This document shows positions 7,744-17,065 of a stretch of 64,000 nucleotides of DNA, piece after piece. The translations under genes were made by a program, and so were the position numbers. The stretch's first letter is position 1. Every line of letters starts with the position of its first letter. Source of the stretch: Cyclobacteriaceae bacterium (GTDB lineage Bacteria; Bacteroidota; Bacteroidia; Cytophagales; Cyclobacteriaceae); contig JABFRS010000002.1 in NCBI GenBank assembly GCA_013141055.1, positions 1,240,001 to 1,304,000 on the forward strand. Reading direction: 5' to 3'. Below the pieces are notes generated by a model that was given only the letters and a program-made list of their open reading frames with translations, had not been told where the DNA came from and ran no database searches.

Positions 7744-10666
7744 ATGATTTTATTTTTAAAGTTGAAAATTTTAATTCAATACGTGTGCCGGTTCCCTTTT
7801 CTGCTTTTCCTATTGTTAACGAAGCCTGAATTTTTTCGGCCCGAGAACGAATGTTTTTTATTCCATTGGACCTGATAGTTTCAGGATCAAATCCCTTTCC
7901 ATCATCCTCCAGCACCATGCTGTAGCTATCCGTTAAGTTATACAAAGAAAACGATACATTGGAAGCACCGGAATGCTTAAAAACATTCGTCATCGCCTCC
8001 TTAAATATCAGGTTCGCTTCCCTGCTAAACCCATAAGGAAGCCTCACCTTATCCTTCAATTCGTAGTATGCCCTGAACTGAATTTCCTTTTCCTCAAATA
8101 ACTTCTCTCCGAAATCGCGGATATGAAGGAACAACTTAGACAAATCATCATTCACGGGATCAATTGCCCAGATAAAATCACGCGTTCCGTTGTATAGATA
8201 TTTTGCCGACTCCTCCACTTTGTGGTAGAGATCGGTGCCATTTGCGTTGCCGCTCAGTCGCATCAGGCTGACATAATTAATAATGCGGGTCAGCTGGTTG
8301 CCCATCTCATCATGAAAATCCCTTGCAATTTCCTTCCTCAAAGATTCCTGTTCCTGCTGCCGGATTCTCTCTATCTCTATAGCTTTCGAAACATTCTTTC
8401 TCAAACGCATCAGGGTGAAAAGTATAAACGAGCCCAACAGCAACGCCGATGTCAGCGTATAGAAGGTCATCGTCTTGTAAAAAGGCGCCTTGATGGTGAA
8501 AGCATATTCCAGTGGTGTATTATTCCAGCTTCCCGATTTGTCTGTCGCAAGAATGGTAAAAACATAACTGCCCGGAGGCAGATTGCTATACGTCACACGA
8601 CCCAAGGCCGTCTCCTGCGACCATGTCTTATCAAAGTTCTTCAGGAAATACTTGTAACGTACAGAAGTCGGATAGCGCTTGTCAACTCTGTTGAAATGAA
8701 AAGTAATGTGATTCTTGTCTGACGGAAGAATCAGCCCTGAAGGAATTTTAAAGAATCCGTTCTGACTTTTTCCAAATTCGCGACTCGATGCTTCGCCATA
8801 TTGAATCTCAACATCAGAAAGATGAACCGGATATGATTTAAACCACTGACCTTCTGATTCATTAAATTGATAAAGACCATCAATCAATCCGAAGTACTTC
8901 TCTTTGCCGGAAAGAAAGTATGCATTCTGATTGGTTTCAATTCCTGTAAGTCCATTGTTATATCCAAAATCCCGGCGCTCTACGATCTGCAGATTTCTGT
9001 CAAGAGTGATCCTTGTTATACCTTTTTCTGTCCCAACCCAGATCCTGTCCTCATCGTCCGATGTCACAAAAAATACAAAACCGGAAGAGAGACCTTCATG
9101 CGGACCGATCAACCTTTGAGTGTGATGCTGCGGATCAATCACCATGATCCCTGCTCCTCCCGACCCGGCCAGTAAAAGAGTATCCCGATAGTTGGCAAGA
9201 GAAAGAATATTCGTGTTCTCAAACTCCGGCAATGGAATGTTAGTTATTTTCTCATCCTTAAGAACATTGATGCCAAGATCTGTTCCAATGAACAAAGATT
9301 TGCGGGCAGGCATGTAGCAAAGCGCAAAGACATTAGTGCTTTGTAAACCTATTCGCGCACTGATGTCCTCGAATTTCTTACCATCATAAAAATTAAGGCC
9401 CCCACCCGTAGTACCGATAAATACATCGCCCTTTTCATTAAAATCTATTGCCGTGATGTAAGCACTGGATAATCCATGTTCACGCGTGAACCATGTAAAC
9501 TCATTTTTCTCCTCAGAGTATTTTCCAAGACCGGAGAAAGATCCTACCCATAATTCACCGGAAGGACTTCGTTTGATCGCATGTACTCCATCATCATCTC
9601 CGTTGGGCAGAGGAAAAGCTCTTGCCTTTCCTTTTGAAAGATTCCACAGACCGCGTGCTCCAACCCAAAGAGAATTGTCTGCGTCTTTTTCAATAGCCAT
9701 CACGTCACGAAAAAGATTGTTATCAACACGGTCAAAGTCTTTTGGATAATAGCGATACAATCCATTGCCGCCACTACCAAACCATGTGTTGCCCTCCGCA
9801 TCCAGATGAACCTGCATGATCGGAACATTCTGAAGAACAGTATCAGTTTCTATTTTTCCATTCCTGCTATACTCTCTGAATAAGGTCCGTTCATTTCTGG
9901 TCCAGTAGACATCCTGAACCGTATCATAACATACGATATAACGATCCATTAACTTCTTTCGTCGCGACAACTCACCATTCTTTAAATCCAAAGCAAAGGA
10001 TCCGCTATCAGTATCCACCCACACTTCCCTTGCATGGTTGAAAATGCTGTATGCTTTTGTAAAGATCTTTGAATGGGGATACTTCTTGTACCCTTCCAGC
10101 GTCGGAACCAGAAAGGAACGATCGTTCAGATAGTAGAGGATATTGTGATCCGGAGTGACATGCGTAAAATAAATGGTCTTTGAAGGAAGGATATTCTTTG
10201 ACCAATAGTAAACAGAGTCATGATAGATCTTCCCGATCATTCCGGGAGTGGATACCATAAAGATGGTATCATTGAATTCTACGACGCGACGGATCCGCTT
10301 GAGCACCTCATTGGATCGTTCCGGTTGAAATTTCTTAAAGGTCTGTCCGTCAAACCGTGTCATTCCACGGGGATGAACAATCCAGATGTTCTGATGAGAG
10401 TCAATAAAAATAGACGTGACGATATTGCTGAGAAGACCGTCGAGGGTTGAATAAACTTTAAACTCCCTTCCATCAAACCGGGCAAGACCTCCACCGGAAG
10501 TTCCGATCCACAGATAGCCAAACTGATCTTCTATGATGGCGTTTACCTGCGATTGCGGAAGCCCGTCTACTGCAGTGTATTGCCTGAGAGTAAACTGCTG
10601 TGCGTATATTTCCTTCGCTGACGAAAGAAATATTAGAAAAAAAATGAGTACAGACAGTCTTTGCAT
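7706..10666 (-). CDS. Reg_prop/Y_Y_Y sensor histidine kinase (HisKA_3)
   Basis: A 986-residue membrane sensor. After a signal peptide (ending EIYAQ) come about 600 residues of Reg_prop two-bladed propeller repeats (motifs such as FGYLWIGTSGGGLARFDG and DRIWVGTEKGITRI), then a Y_Y_Y domain (about 660-735), one membrane helix (about 738-762) and a HisKA_3 domain with the phospho-acceptor His in IARDFHDEMGNQL (about residue 784). The HATPase domain follows, with N box FKEAMTNVFKHS and G box EDDGKGFDP. No receiver or AraC domain is fused; the separate LuxR regulator overlaps its 3' end by 38 bp. The ATG at 10666 is preferred, since the codon before it is TTG. The ligand is unknown. Confidence 0.93.
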   Translation of the reverse strand: MQRLSVLIFFLIFLSSAKEIYAQQFTLRQYTAVDGLPQSQVNAIIEDQFGYLWIGTSGGGLARFDGREFKVYSTLDGLLSNIVTSIFIDSHQNIWIVHPRGMTRFDGQTFKKFQPERSNEVLKRIRRVVEFNDTIFMVSTPGMIGKIYHDSVYYWSKNILPSKTIYFTHVTPDHNILYYLNDRSFLVPTLEGYKKYPHSKIFTKAYSIFNHAREVWVDTDSGSFALDLKNGELSRRKKLMDRYIVCYDTVQDVYWTRNERTLFREYSRNGKIETDTVLQNVPIMQVHLDAEGNTWFGSGGNGLYRYYPKDFDRVDNNLFRDVMAIEKDADNSLWVGARGLWNLSKGKARAFPLPNGDDDGVHAIKRSPSGELWVGSFSGLGKYSEEKNEFTWFTREHGLSSAYITAIDFNEKGDVFIGTTGGGLNFYDGKKFEDISARIGLQSTNVFALCYMPARKSLFIGTDLGINVLKDEKITNIPLPEFENTNILSLANYRDTLLLAGSGGAGIMVIDPQHHTQRLIGPHEGLSSGFVFFVTSDDEDRIWVGTEKGITRITLDRNLQIVERRDFGYNNGLTGIETNQNAYFLSGKEKYFGLIDGLYQFNESEGQWFKSYPVHLSDVEIQYGEASSREFGKSQNGFFKIPSGLILPSDKNHITFHFNRVDKRYPTSVRYKYFLKNFDKTWSQETALGRVTYSNLPPGSYVFTILATDKSGSWNNTPLEYAFTIKAPFYKTMTFYTLTSALLLGSFILFTLMRLRKNVSKAIEIERIRQQEQESLRKEIARDFHDEMGNQLTRIINYVSLMRLSGNANGTDLYHKVEESAKYLYNGTRDFIWAIDPVNDDLSKLFLHIRDFGEKLFEEKEIQFRAYYELKDKVRLPYGFSREANLIFKEAMTNVFKHSGASNVSFSLYNLTDSYSMVLEDDGKGFDPETIRSNGIKNIRSRAEKIQASLTIGKAEKGTGTRIELKFSTLKIKSYDPHHKKTRIDR

Positions 10667-10776
10667 CAACTTTCAAACTTCGTGATATAACACGTGAATT
10701 CTGTCACCCCAAGTTACGGTAAATTTCTTGTGACTATCTTTCAGATCAGGCATTATACTGACATAGCCCCCATTCA

Positions 10777-11337
10777 ATGACGGAGGATGAGATCCGCAAA
10801 GAGCATGAGATTATCGAGCGGTCCAAGCGCGATCCCAGGGCTTTTGGCGAACTTTATGAAAAGTATTTCGACAGGATCTATTACTATATCCTTAGACAGG
10901 TAGCGGATGAAGACCTTGCAGGTGATCTAAGTTCACAGACATTCGTTAACGTGCTGAATCATTTACCGAAATATGAATTCAGAGGCCTTCCCTTTTCTGC
11001 ATGGCTGTACAAAATCGCCGCCAATGAGATCAATAAATTCTACCGGAAAAATAAAGGGAAGAAAGTATACAGCCTGGAAGAACTAAAAGTACGCGAGCTC
11101 GTAGAACGCAGTGACGAAGATTGGGATGAAGAGATTATCCAGCGGCTATTAGCCTATATGAAAGACCTGCCGACAGAAATGCTGCAAGTTCTTGAATTGA
11201 GATTTTTCGAAGACAAGGATTTCAGGGAAATTGCTTTTATTCTGGATATGACAGAAAGTGGCGCAAAGATGCGCACGTATCGCGCTTTGGATAAATTGCG
11301 CACGAATTTTAACATTAAGTTGAAGTATCATGAGTAA
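10777..11337 (+). CDS. ECF-family RNA polymerase sigma factor
   Basis: A 186-residue sigma-70 family protein with region 2 (FGELYEKYFDRIYYYI, DLSSQTFVNVLNHL, FSAWLYKIAANEINKFYRK) and region 4 (LPTEMLQVLELRFFEDKDF, then REIAFILDMTESGAKMRTY as the helix-turn-helix). Regions 1 and 3 are absent, as in ECF factors. It is transcribed divergently from the sensor kinase. Its last 8 bases overlap the next gene, a small single-helix membrane protein that could be its regulator. Confidence 0.93.
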   Translation: MTEDEIRKEHEIIERSKRDPRAFGELYEKYFDRIYYYILRQVADEDLAGDLSSQTFVNVLNHLPKYEFRGLPFSAWLYKIAANEINKFYRKNKGKKVYSLEELKVRELVERSDEDWDEEIIQRLLAYMKDLPTEMLQVLELRFFEDKDFREIAFILDMTESGAKMRTYRALDKLRTNFNIKLKYHE

Positions 11338-11596
11338 GCACGAGATACGTCTTCGCCGGCAAAAACTTACGGCACGCGGCACAGACCGCTTCCGCAACTA
11401 TGGTGCTATTCTTGAACGCCATGAACAGGAAAAACGCATGAAGAAAATCTTCCGGGCGTTTAGCTATTTCATATTGGCAGTGGCCGTCATCGTCCTCATT
11501 GTTATCGTTACCAGAATTGAAAGGAAGGCAACGAAAAATTCTAGTCCCGCCGCACACATAATCCCTACCCCCTCTTCAGATAAAATCGTGGGTTAA
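11330..11596 (+). CDS. Small single-pass membrane protein, possible anti-sigma partner
   Basis: An 88-residue protein with a basic, Arg/Lys-rich N-terminal segment of about 45 residues, one membrane helix (about 47-65, FSYFILAVAVIVLIVIVT) and a short tail. It overlaps the ECF sigma gene by 8 bp, so the two are translationally linked. Size, topology (positive cytoplasmic N-terminus) and position fit a membrane-bound sigma partner, but no known anti-sigma domain is recognisable. The C-terminal codons lie in a 13-bp tandem duplication that supplies the stop codon. Confidence 0.65.
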   Translation: MSKHEIRLRRQKLTARGTDRFRNYGAILERHEQEKRMKKIFRAFSYFILAVAVIVLIVIVTRIERKATKNSSPAAHIIPTPSSDKIVG

Positions 11597-11606
11597 AATC
11601 GTGGGT
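11581..11606. repeat. 13-bp perfect tandem duplication
   Basis: TAAAATCGTGGGT occurs twice back to back (11581-11593 and 11594-11606). It spans the stop codon of the small membrane protein and ends at the -7 box of the next promoter. Confidence 0.9.
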
Positions 11607-11614
11607 TAATTTTG
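11607..11614 (+). promoter_or_regulatory. Candidate -7 promoter element for the amidohydrolase gene
   Basis: TAATTTTG matches TAnnTTTG and lies 34 bases before the ATG at 11648. No TTG is found 19 nt upstream; that position falls in the 13-bp tandem duplication. Confidence 0.45.
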
Positions 11615-11647
11615 TAGATTGGTCTTTTAAAGAAAAATCTACCCTTT

Positions 11648-13078
11648 ATGAAAGCACCCATCTTTCTTTTGACATTGATCTTTTTATCGACAACACTGCT
11701 GGCTCAAAAAACCAAGCAGGATGTTATCAAATCCATCGACTCAAAGTATGATCAGTATTCAGCTACCGCTAAAAAGATCTGGGACTTTGCAGAAGTAGGT
11801 TATCAGGAGGTACAGAGTTCTCTATTATTACAACAAGTATTAAAAGATGCAGGGTTTACCATACAGGCAAACATCGCCGGCATTCCCACCGCCTTCACCG
11901 CTTCCTATGGTTCCGGAAAACCGGTGATTGGAATTCTTGGAGAGTATGATGCACTACCCGGAATCTCACAGGATGCAGTCGCGGAACTAAAACCTATCCC
12001 GGGAAAAAACGCTGGTCATGCCTGCGGTCATCACTTATTCGGAACAGCTTCCGCTGCAGCAGCCATCGCCGTTAAAGACTGGATGATCGCCAACAAAAAA
12101 ACAGGAACACTTCGCTTCTATGGAACACCTGCTGAAGAAGGTGGTTCAGGAAAAGTGTACATGGTCCGTGAAGGATTGTTCAGCGATGTTGCTGCTGTTA
12201 TCAACTGGCACCCGGGTTCACAAAATGGTGTTGACTATGGCTCTTCACTGGCGAACAAAAATGGTAAAGTAAGATTCTATGGTGTCGCGTCACATGCTGC
12301 CGCCTCTCCTGAACGAGGACGCTCAGCACTCGATGGTGTTGAAGCCATGAATGACATGGTCAATATGCTTCGTGAACATGTACCGCAGGAGACACGCATT
12401 CATTATGTCATTACCCGTGGTGGAGAAGCTCCCAATGTTGTTCCCGCTTTCGCGGAAGCTTACTACTATGTAAGAAATCCCGATCGTGATAACGTAAAAT
12501 CTATATGGGAACGGGTGGAGCTTGCGGCAAAAGGGGCGGCTATGGGAACCGGAACGCGTGTAGAAATAGAAATCACCGGAGGCGTGTATGATCTTCTTGG
12601 AAATGAAACACTATCCAAAACAATGCATGCCAACCTCCAGACAGTCGGAGGCTACACATTGTCAGAGTCTGAAAAACAATTCGCAACGAAGATCCAGGAA
12701 ACATTCAAAGACCAGGCACTGCCACTGGAGTCTACTCAAACTATTCCTCCATTAAAAGCGAGAGATGAAGGTGGTTCGGGATCAACCGATGTTGGTGATG
12801 TATCATGGGTAGTTCCTACCGTAGGACTAAGTACTGCAACCTGGGTTCCCGGAACATCCGCTCACAGCTGGCAGGCTGTTGCCGCCGGCGGAACCAGCAT
12901 TGGTTACAAAGGAATGATGGTAGCAGCCAAGACCATGGCGCTTACAGCAATGGATCTGTTTACCAATCAGGCACTCATCGATGAATCATGGAAAGAATTC
13001 AATAAGAAGCGCGGAGAAAATTTCAAGTATGAAGCATTGATCGGCAACAGGAAGCCTGCATTGGATTACAGGAAATAA
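11648..13078 (+). CDS. Exported M20-family amidohydrolase, AbgB-like
   Basis: A 476-residue protein with the signal peptide MKAPIFLLTLIFLSTTLLAQ. The M20D metal site is visible: GHACGHH (Cys126, His128, His129), PAEEGGSGK and a late HSW motif. The length and segments such as WHPGSQNGVDYGSSLANK and GVASHAAASPERGRSALDGVEAMN match the aminobenzoyl-glutamate utilisation subunit B group. It should hydrolyse an N-acyl amino acid or similar amide in the periplasm or outside. A DUF5690 transporter gene follows after 34 bp and may take up a product; that link is inference. Confidence 0.88.
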   Translation: MKAPIFLLTLIFLSTTLLAQKTKQDVIKSIDSKYDQYSATAKKIWDFAEVGYQEVQSSLLLQQVLKDAGFTIQANIAGIPTAFTASYGSGKPVIGILGEYDALPGISQDAVAELKPIPGKNAGHACGHHLFGTASAAAAIAVKDWMIANKKTGTLRFYGTPAEEGGSGKVYMVREGLFSDVAAVINWHPGSQNGVDYGSSLANKNGKVRFYGVASHAAASPERGRSALDGVEAMNDMVNMLREHVPQETRIHYVITRGGEAPNVVPAFAEAYYYVRNPDRDNVKSIWERVELAAKGAAMGTGTRVEIEITGGVYDLLGNETLSKTMHANLQTVGGYTLSESEKQFATKIQETFKDQALPLESTQTIPPLKARDEGGSGSTDVGDVSWVVPTVGLSTATWVPGTSAHSWQAVAAGGTSIGYKGMMVAAKTMALTAMDLFTNQALIDESWKEFNKKRGENFKYEALIGNRKPALDYRK

Positions 13079-13112
13079 TATTCAGCAATTGAATCATCAG
13101 CAAACTATTTAA

Positions 13113-14420
13113 ATGACTCCAGACGCCCCTTCCACACATCCGATAACGCGCTGGCTTCAGAACACAAATGGATTCTGGTTTACACTCTATGTGGCCTTCT
13201 CCGCATTTTGTCTTTACACCTGCATCTTCTCCTTGCGGAAAACATTCGGTGTGGCAACCTATGAAGGCATCGAAGTGGGAGGACATAGCTTCAAAGTATG
13301 GATGGTGATCTCACAGGCTATCGGCTACATGCTTTCAAAGTTTATAGGAATAAAAATCGTATCCGAACTTGGCGCTCATGCAAGGGCAAAAGGAATTCTT
13401 TTGATGGTGAGCATTGCCGGAATTGCCTGGCTGGGATTTGCATTAACGCCTACTCCCTACAACCTTATCTTTCTTTTCTGTAATGGTCTTCCACTCGGAA
13501 TGGTCTGGGGAATTGTTTTCGGATATCTGGAAGGAAGAAAATCAACTGAGGTGCTGGGCGCCAGCTTATCAGTAAGCTTCATATTCTCTGCAGGCTTCGC
13601 TAAAACAATCGGTGGCTTTATCATCATCGATTGGGCGGTATCAGAATTCTGGATGCCATTCGTATCAACATGTCTCTTCTTCCCTCCCCTTGTTTTGTTT
13701 TTATGGATGCTGAATAAAATTCCTCCGCCTACTCCGGAAGACGAAGAACTGCGCACCAAACGAAGTCCGATGAGCGGACCCGAGCGGATAAAACTGGCAC
13801 TGACATTTGCACCGGGGTTGATCTTATTAATATTATCCTATACAATGCTCACCGCCTATCGCGACTTCCGTGATAATTTTTCGGCAGAGATATGGGCATC
13901 ACTGGGATATGGTGGTAAGCCCAGCATCTTCACATATACTGAATCTATCGTAGCCTTTATTGTCTTGATTGTCATCGGAAGCCTCATGATCATCAAGAAC
14001 AACTTCAGGGCAATGATCATCAATCACCTGATCGTTATCACAGGAATGATCATGGTGGGAGTCAGCACCATTGCATTTGAAAATAAGCTGATCGAAGCAC
14101 CAACGTGGATGGTGCTGGTGGGAATGGGTTTATACTTTGGATACATCCAGTTCAACAGCATCTTTTTTGATCGCATTATTGCAACCTTTAAATATGTCAG
14201 CACCATTGGATTTCTGATGTACCTCGCCGATTCTTTTGGATATGTAGGAAGCATCGGAGTCCTTCTTTTCAAAGAGTTTGGAAACACAAACCTCAGCTGG
14301 CTGGAGTTCTTCATCTCCGCCGGATATATCTTATCCATCGCCGGAACTATACTGATCTCAATATCCCTCGTCTATTTCATCTGGAAATTCAAAGGCTGGA
14401 ATACCAAGACGCTTCAATAA
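13113..14420 (+). CDS. DUF5690-family membrane transporter-like protein (MFS-like)
   Basis: A 435-residue integral membrane protein with about 12 predicted helices. The N-terminus (FWFTLYVAFSAFCLYTCIFS, then LRKTFGVATYEG) and the GLPLGMVWGIVFGYLEGRK segment are typical of DUF5690, a Bacteroidota family with a major-facilitator-like layout. A central cytoplasmic loop (about 205-230, PPPTPEDEELRTKRSPMSGP) separates two halves. The gene lies directly downstream of the exported amidohydrolase on the same strand. The substrate cannot be told from sequence. Confidence 0.8.
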   Translation: MTPDAPSTHPITRWLQNTNGFWFTLYVAFSAFCLYTCIFSLRKTFGVATYEGIEVGGHSFKVWMVISQAIGYMLSKFIGIKIVSELGAHARAKGILLMVSIAGIAWLGFALTPTPYNLIFLFCNGLPLGMVWGIVFGYLEGRKSTEVLGASLSVSFIFSAGFAKTIGGFIIIDWAVSEFWMPFVSTCLFFPPLVLFLWMLNKIPPPTPEDEELRTKRSPMSGPERIKLALTFAPGLILLILSYTMLTAYRDFRDNFSAEIWASLGYGGKPSIFTYTESIVAFIVLIVIGSLMIIKNNFRAMIINHLIVITGMIMVGVSTIAFENKLIEAPTWMVLVGMGLYFGYIQFNSIFFDRIIATFKYVSTIGFLMYLADSFGYVGSIGVLLFKEFGNTNLSWLEFFISAGYILSIAGTILISISLVYFIWKFKGWNTKTLQ

Positions 14421-14435
14421 ACCAGCCTCTCCCAA

Positions 14436-17039
14436 CTATTTTTTGATCTTCTCCGCGAACTGTGATTCAGCCTGACTCACGGCCACCATTGCGTTAGCAT
14501 CATCCTTGAACTTCACTTTCAGCATTTCAAAAGCCTCCTGCCCCCGCGGATCGGCCAACGTTGTGATCAGCACGACGTTGGCAAAGATGTCATTGTAGTC
14601 ATTATCAACCATCGACTTCCTGAATCTTTCAAAGATCATGGGATATGCATCCTTACCTTTTCCCAACGCGACTAACGTTTCAGCAGCAGCAATTGGATAA
14701 TCCCAGATGGGCGTCGCAAGCCACCAACGGGGCGAATGGATATCAGATAATGCTTTCATAGCAAGGTCTGCTCCTCTTGGATCTTTCAATTCTTTCAACC
14801 CATTCAGCGCACTGATCATGCTCTGACTTTTCCAGGATGGTTTGTAGGCCATGCCCACCAGTGCATCATACGCCTTCGGACTTTGCGTCTTACCCAACGC
14901 AATAGCAGCAGCATTGATAACTCTTTCGCTTTCGTCATTAAGATAATTGATATACAAGTCGGCATAGCGCGCATCACGACTGTTCCCAAGAGATGTAAGC
15001 GCTGACGTCCTTAGCCATGACTTCTCACTTTTGATAACTGACAAGAGCATGCCGGATGTGGCGTCGTCCAAAGTAGTGAAAGGATCATTAGCCATTAGTC
15101 GTCGCAATTGCGCAAGGGTGTTAAATCTCAACCGCCAGTACGAGTTGCTTAATATTGTCTTTCGGAATGCTTCATAGATCTTCTGCTTGTCAGGAATAGT
15201 AGCATCTTTCTTTCCGGCAATTTTCACTAACTCTCCCATTGCCCAGTTTTTCCCAAGAATGTCTTTATCATTCAGCATCTGATAGATCAACTCATCCGTT
15301 GTCTTCTCAAATACAATCTCCTTGATCCAGGCACTTTCAAAGTCAACATGCACAAGCTTTGGTTGCTGAGATAATGGAAATGTAAAAGTGTTCTCCGCTT
15401 TTGGCTCAATCCATATCTTTTCAATCCTGTCATCGATCTCAATCTCCATACTACCCTTAAAAAACTCAACCTGAGGATACTCATCATTCCTATCCAGTTT
15501 CTGTTTTTGCTTCAGGACAATCGTCAGCAGCTTCTTCTTACTATCATACGACCGCGTGACTTCAAAAACAGGGTGTCCCATCCTGTAGATCCATTGATCA
15601 AAGAACCAATCCATCGATTCACCGGTTGATTTCTCAATCGCAATCTTAAAATCCTCCGTTGATACCTGCTTTCCGGCATTGGACTTTACGTAATACTGAA
15701 TAGCTTTTTTCCAGTTCTCCTCTCCGAGCTGCTTGTGCAATGTTCTTAAAACAAGAGAACCTCGTGAGCCTGCATAGTTATCGGAGATAAAATCAGAGAT
15801 GCTTGCAAAATGATCAGTAACAATGGGATGCCGGTATCCCGAATTCCAGTCACCCAGCGTCACACTGAGATCAAAAGGAAGATAGTTAAGCAGGTATTCT
15901 TCCTTTCCATTTTTATACTGATTGTAAAGTCCGTCGAAATAGTGACTGAAAGATCTGTTCAGCCAGAAGTGATTCCAGTCTTTAGGTGTGATCAGATTGC
16001 CGAACCACTGCGAGGCCAGTGACTGCGCCTCAATTCCATCCCACAGATAAAAGAAATCAGTATGCGTCTTAAAATCATCAATCATGTTATCTGATATGAT
16101 GGATGAACCATTCTGCCCGACGAGCCCGGGAAAAGGAAAATCCTGAACCATTACCTGTGCATAATCAGGTGTTGGATAGTTTACACCTGTCTTCTCTGAA
16201 AAAAATCTTACCATATCCGGGAGACGAACAATCGTTGCCTCCACGGCTTCTTTTTCATCAGGATAACCATAGGTGTGAAGTTTTACTCCCTCATAATTCT
16301 GAATGACATCGATATACTCACCAACAACAAAAGAGGTAAGATAATTTGGATAAGGCCGATCTGCTTTCCAGGTAAAAGTTCCGGTATCATCAGAATTCTC
16401 TTTTGATGTTAAAAGACTTCCATTGGAGATGACCATCAGCTTTTTATCAACGGTCGCTGTGAATTCCGTTGTGCGAAGGTCATCCAATCCATCATATCCG
16501 GGAAACCAGTACCGGTTTGACAAGGGCTCTCCCATTGACCATATCTGGCGCCGCTTGATGGGAGTTGTGGATGTTGGTTCAAAAAAACGAATACCCTTTC
16601 CTAAACTTCCCCAGATATTGTTAGGGTCTGCCTTATTCTCGTGAAGGGTCTGATAATCAATCTTCAATGTCAGTTCCTCACCGGTTTTATAAAATCTGTC
16701 CAGCATAATTTCCAGTCCATCATCCATATCACCGCCGGCATAATTGAACTTCAAAGGAGTTCCGTTTGCTAAAACAATCGAATAGATCTTCAGCATCCCT
16801 GCGTCCAGTAAAATTTTGCTGGCAAGATTCAAAGGCGACAAGATAATCGTCGCTGTACCTCTTGCCTGTTTCGCATGAAAATCAAAACGCAGGTCCAATG
16901 CAATGTGCTTTACATCGATGTTCCTTTGACGGGAAAGCTGTTTGGCAGGAAGTTTCTTAATGCTATCAGATTGCTGATAGAAGGCTTCTGCCTGAAATGA
17001 GGCACAGCAAGCCACTAGAAACGTTATTAGACGTATCAT
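14436..17039 (-). CDS. M1 aminopeptidase-like protein, predicted catalytically inactive
   Basis: An 867-residue exported protein (signal peptide ending SFQAEA) with the full M1 layout: N-terminal saddle domain, thermolysin-like domain and a C-terminal HEAT-like helical region (about 590-867). The surroundings of the active site are conserved (SQWFGNLITPKDWNHFWLN), but the zinc site is gone. HExxH reads QSLAS at residues 339-343, and the third ligand Glu is Arg362 in WLNRSF. The substrate-binding GxMEN segment reads LVGQNG. The frame is intact, so this is a maintained pseudoenzyme rather than a decayed gene. It ends a minus-strand unit behind a GlxA-type regulator and a lipoprotein (gaps 4 and 26 bp). 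Role probably binding or structural. Confidence 0.88.
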   Translation of the reverse strand: MIRLITFLVACCASFQAEAFYQQSDSIKKLPAKQLSRQRNIDVKHIALDLRFDFHAKQARGTATIILSPLNLASKILLDAGMLKIYSIVLANGTPLKFNYAGGDMDDGLEIMLDRFYKTGEELTLKIDYQTLHENKADPNNIWGSLGKGIRFFEPTSTTPIKRRQIWSMGEPLSNRYWFPGYDGLDDLRTTEFTATVDKKLMVISNGSLLTSKENSDDTGTFTWKADRPYPNYLTSFVVGEYIDVIQNYEGVKLHTYGYPDEKEAVEATIVRLPDMVRFFSEKTGVNYPTPDYAQVMVQDFPFPGLVGQNGSSIISDNMIDDFKTHTDFFYLWDGIEAQSLASQWFGNLITPKDWNHFWLNRSFSHYFDGLYNQYKNGKEEYLLNYLPFDLSVTLGDWNSGYRHPIVTDHFASISDFISDNYAGSRGSLVLRTLHKQLGEENWKKAIQYYVKSNAGKQVSTEDFKIAIEKSTGESMDWFFDQWIYRMGHPVFEVTRSYDSKKKLLTIVLKQKQKLDRNDEYPQVEFFKGSMEIEIDDRIEKIWIEPKAENTFTFPLSQQPKLVHVDFESAWIKEIVFEKTTDELIYQMLNDKDILGKNWAMGELVKIAGKKDATIPDKQKIYEAFRKTILSNSYWRLRFNTLAQLRRLMANDPFTTLDDATSGMLLSVIKSEKSWLRTSALTSLGNSRDARYADLYINYLNDESERVINAAAIALGKTQSPKAYDALVGMAYKPSWKSQSMISALNGLKELKDPRGADLAMKALSDIHSPRWWLATPIWDYPIAAAETLVALGKGKDAYPMIFERFRKSMVDNDYNDIFANVVLITTLADPRGQEAFEMLKVKFKDDANAMVAVSQAESQFAEKIKK

Positions 17040-17065
17040 AAAATCGTGTTTAATATGGGATCAGA

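Noticed and set aside
8222..8722. 166-codon open frame opposite the sensor kinase gene
   Set aside because: It lies wholly antisense to conserved kinase coding sequence and shows no protein-like pattern; a shadow of the real gene.
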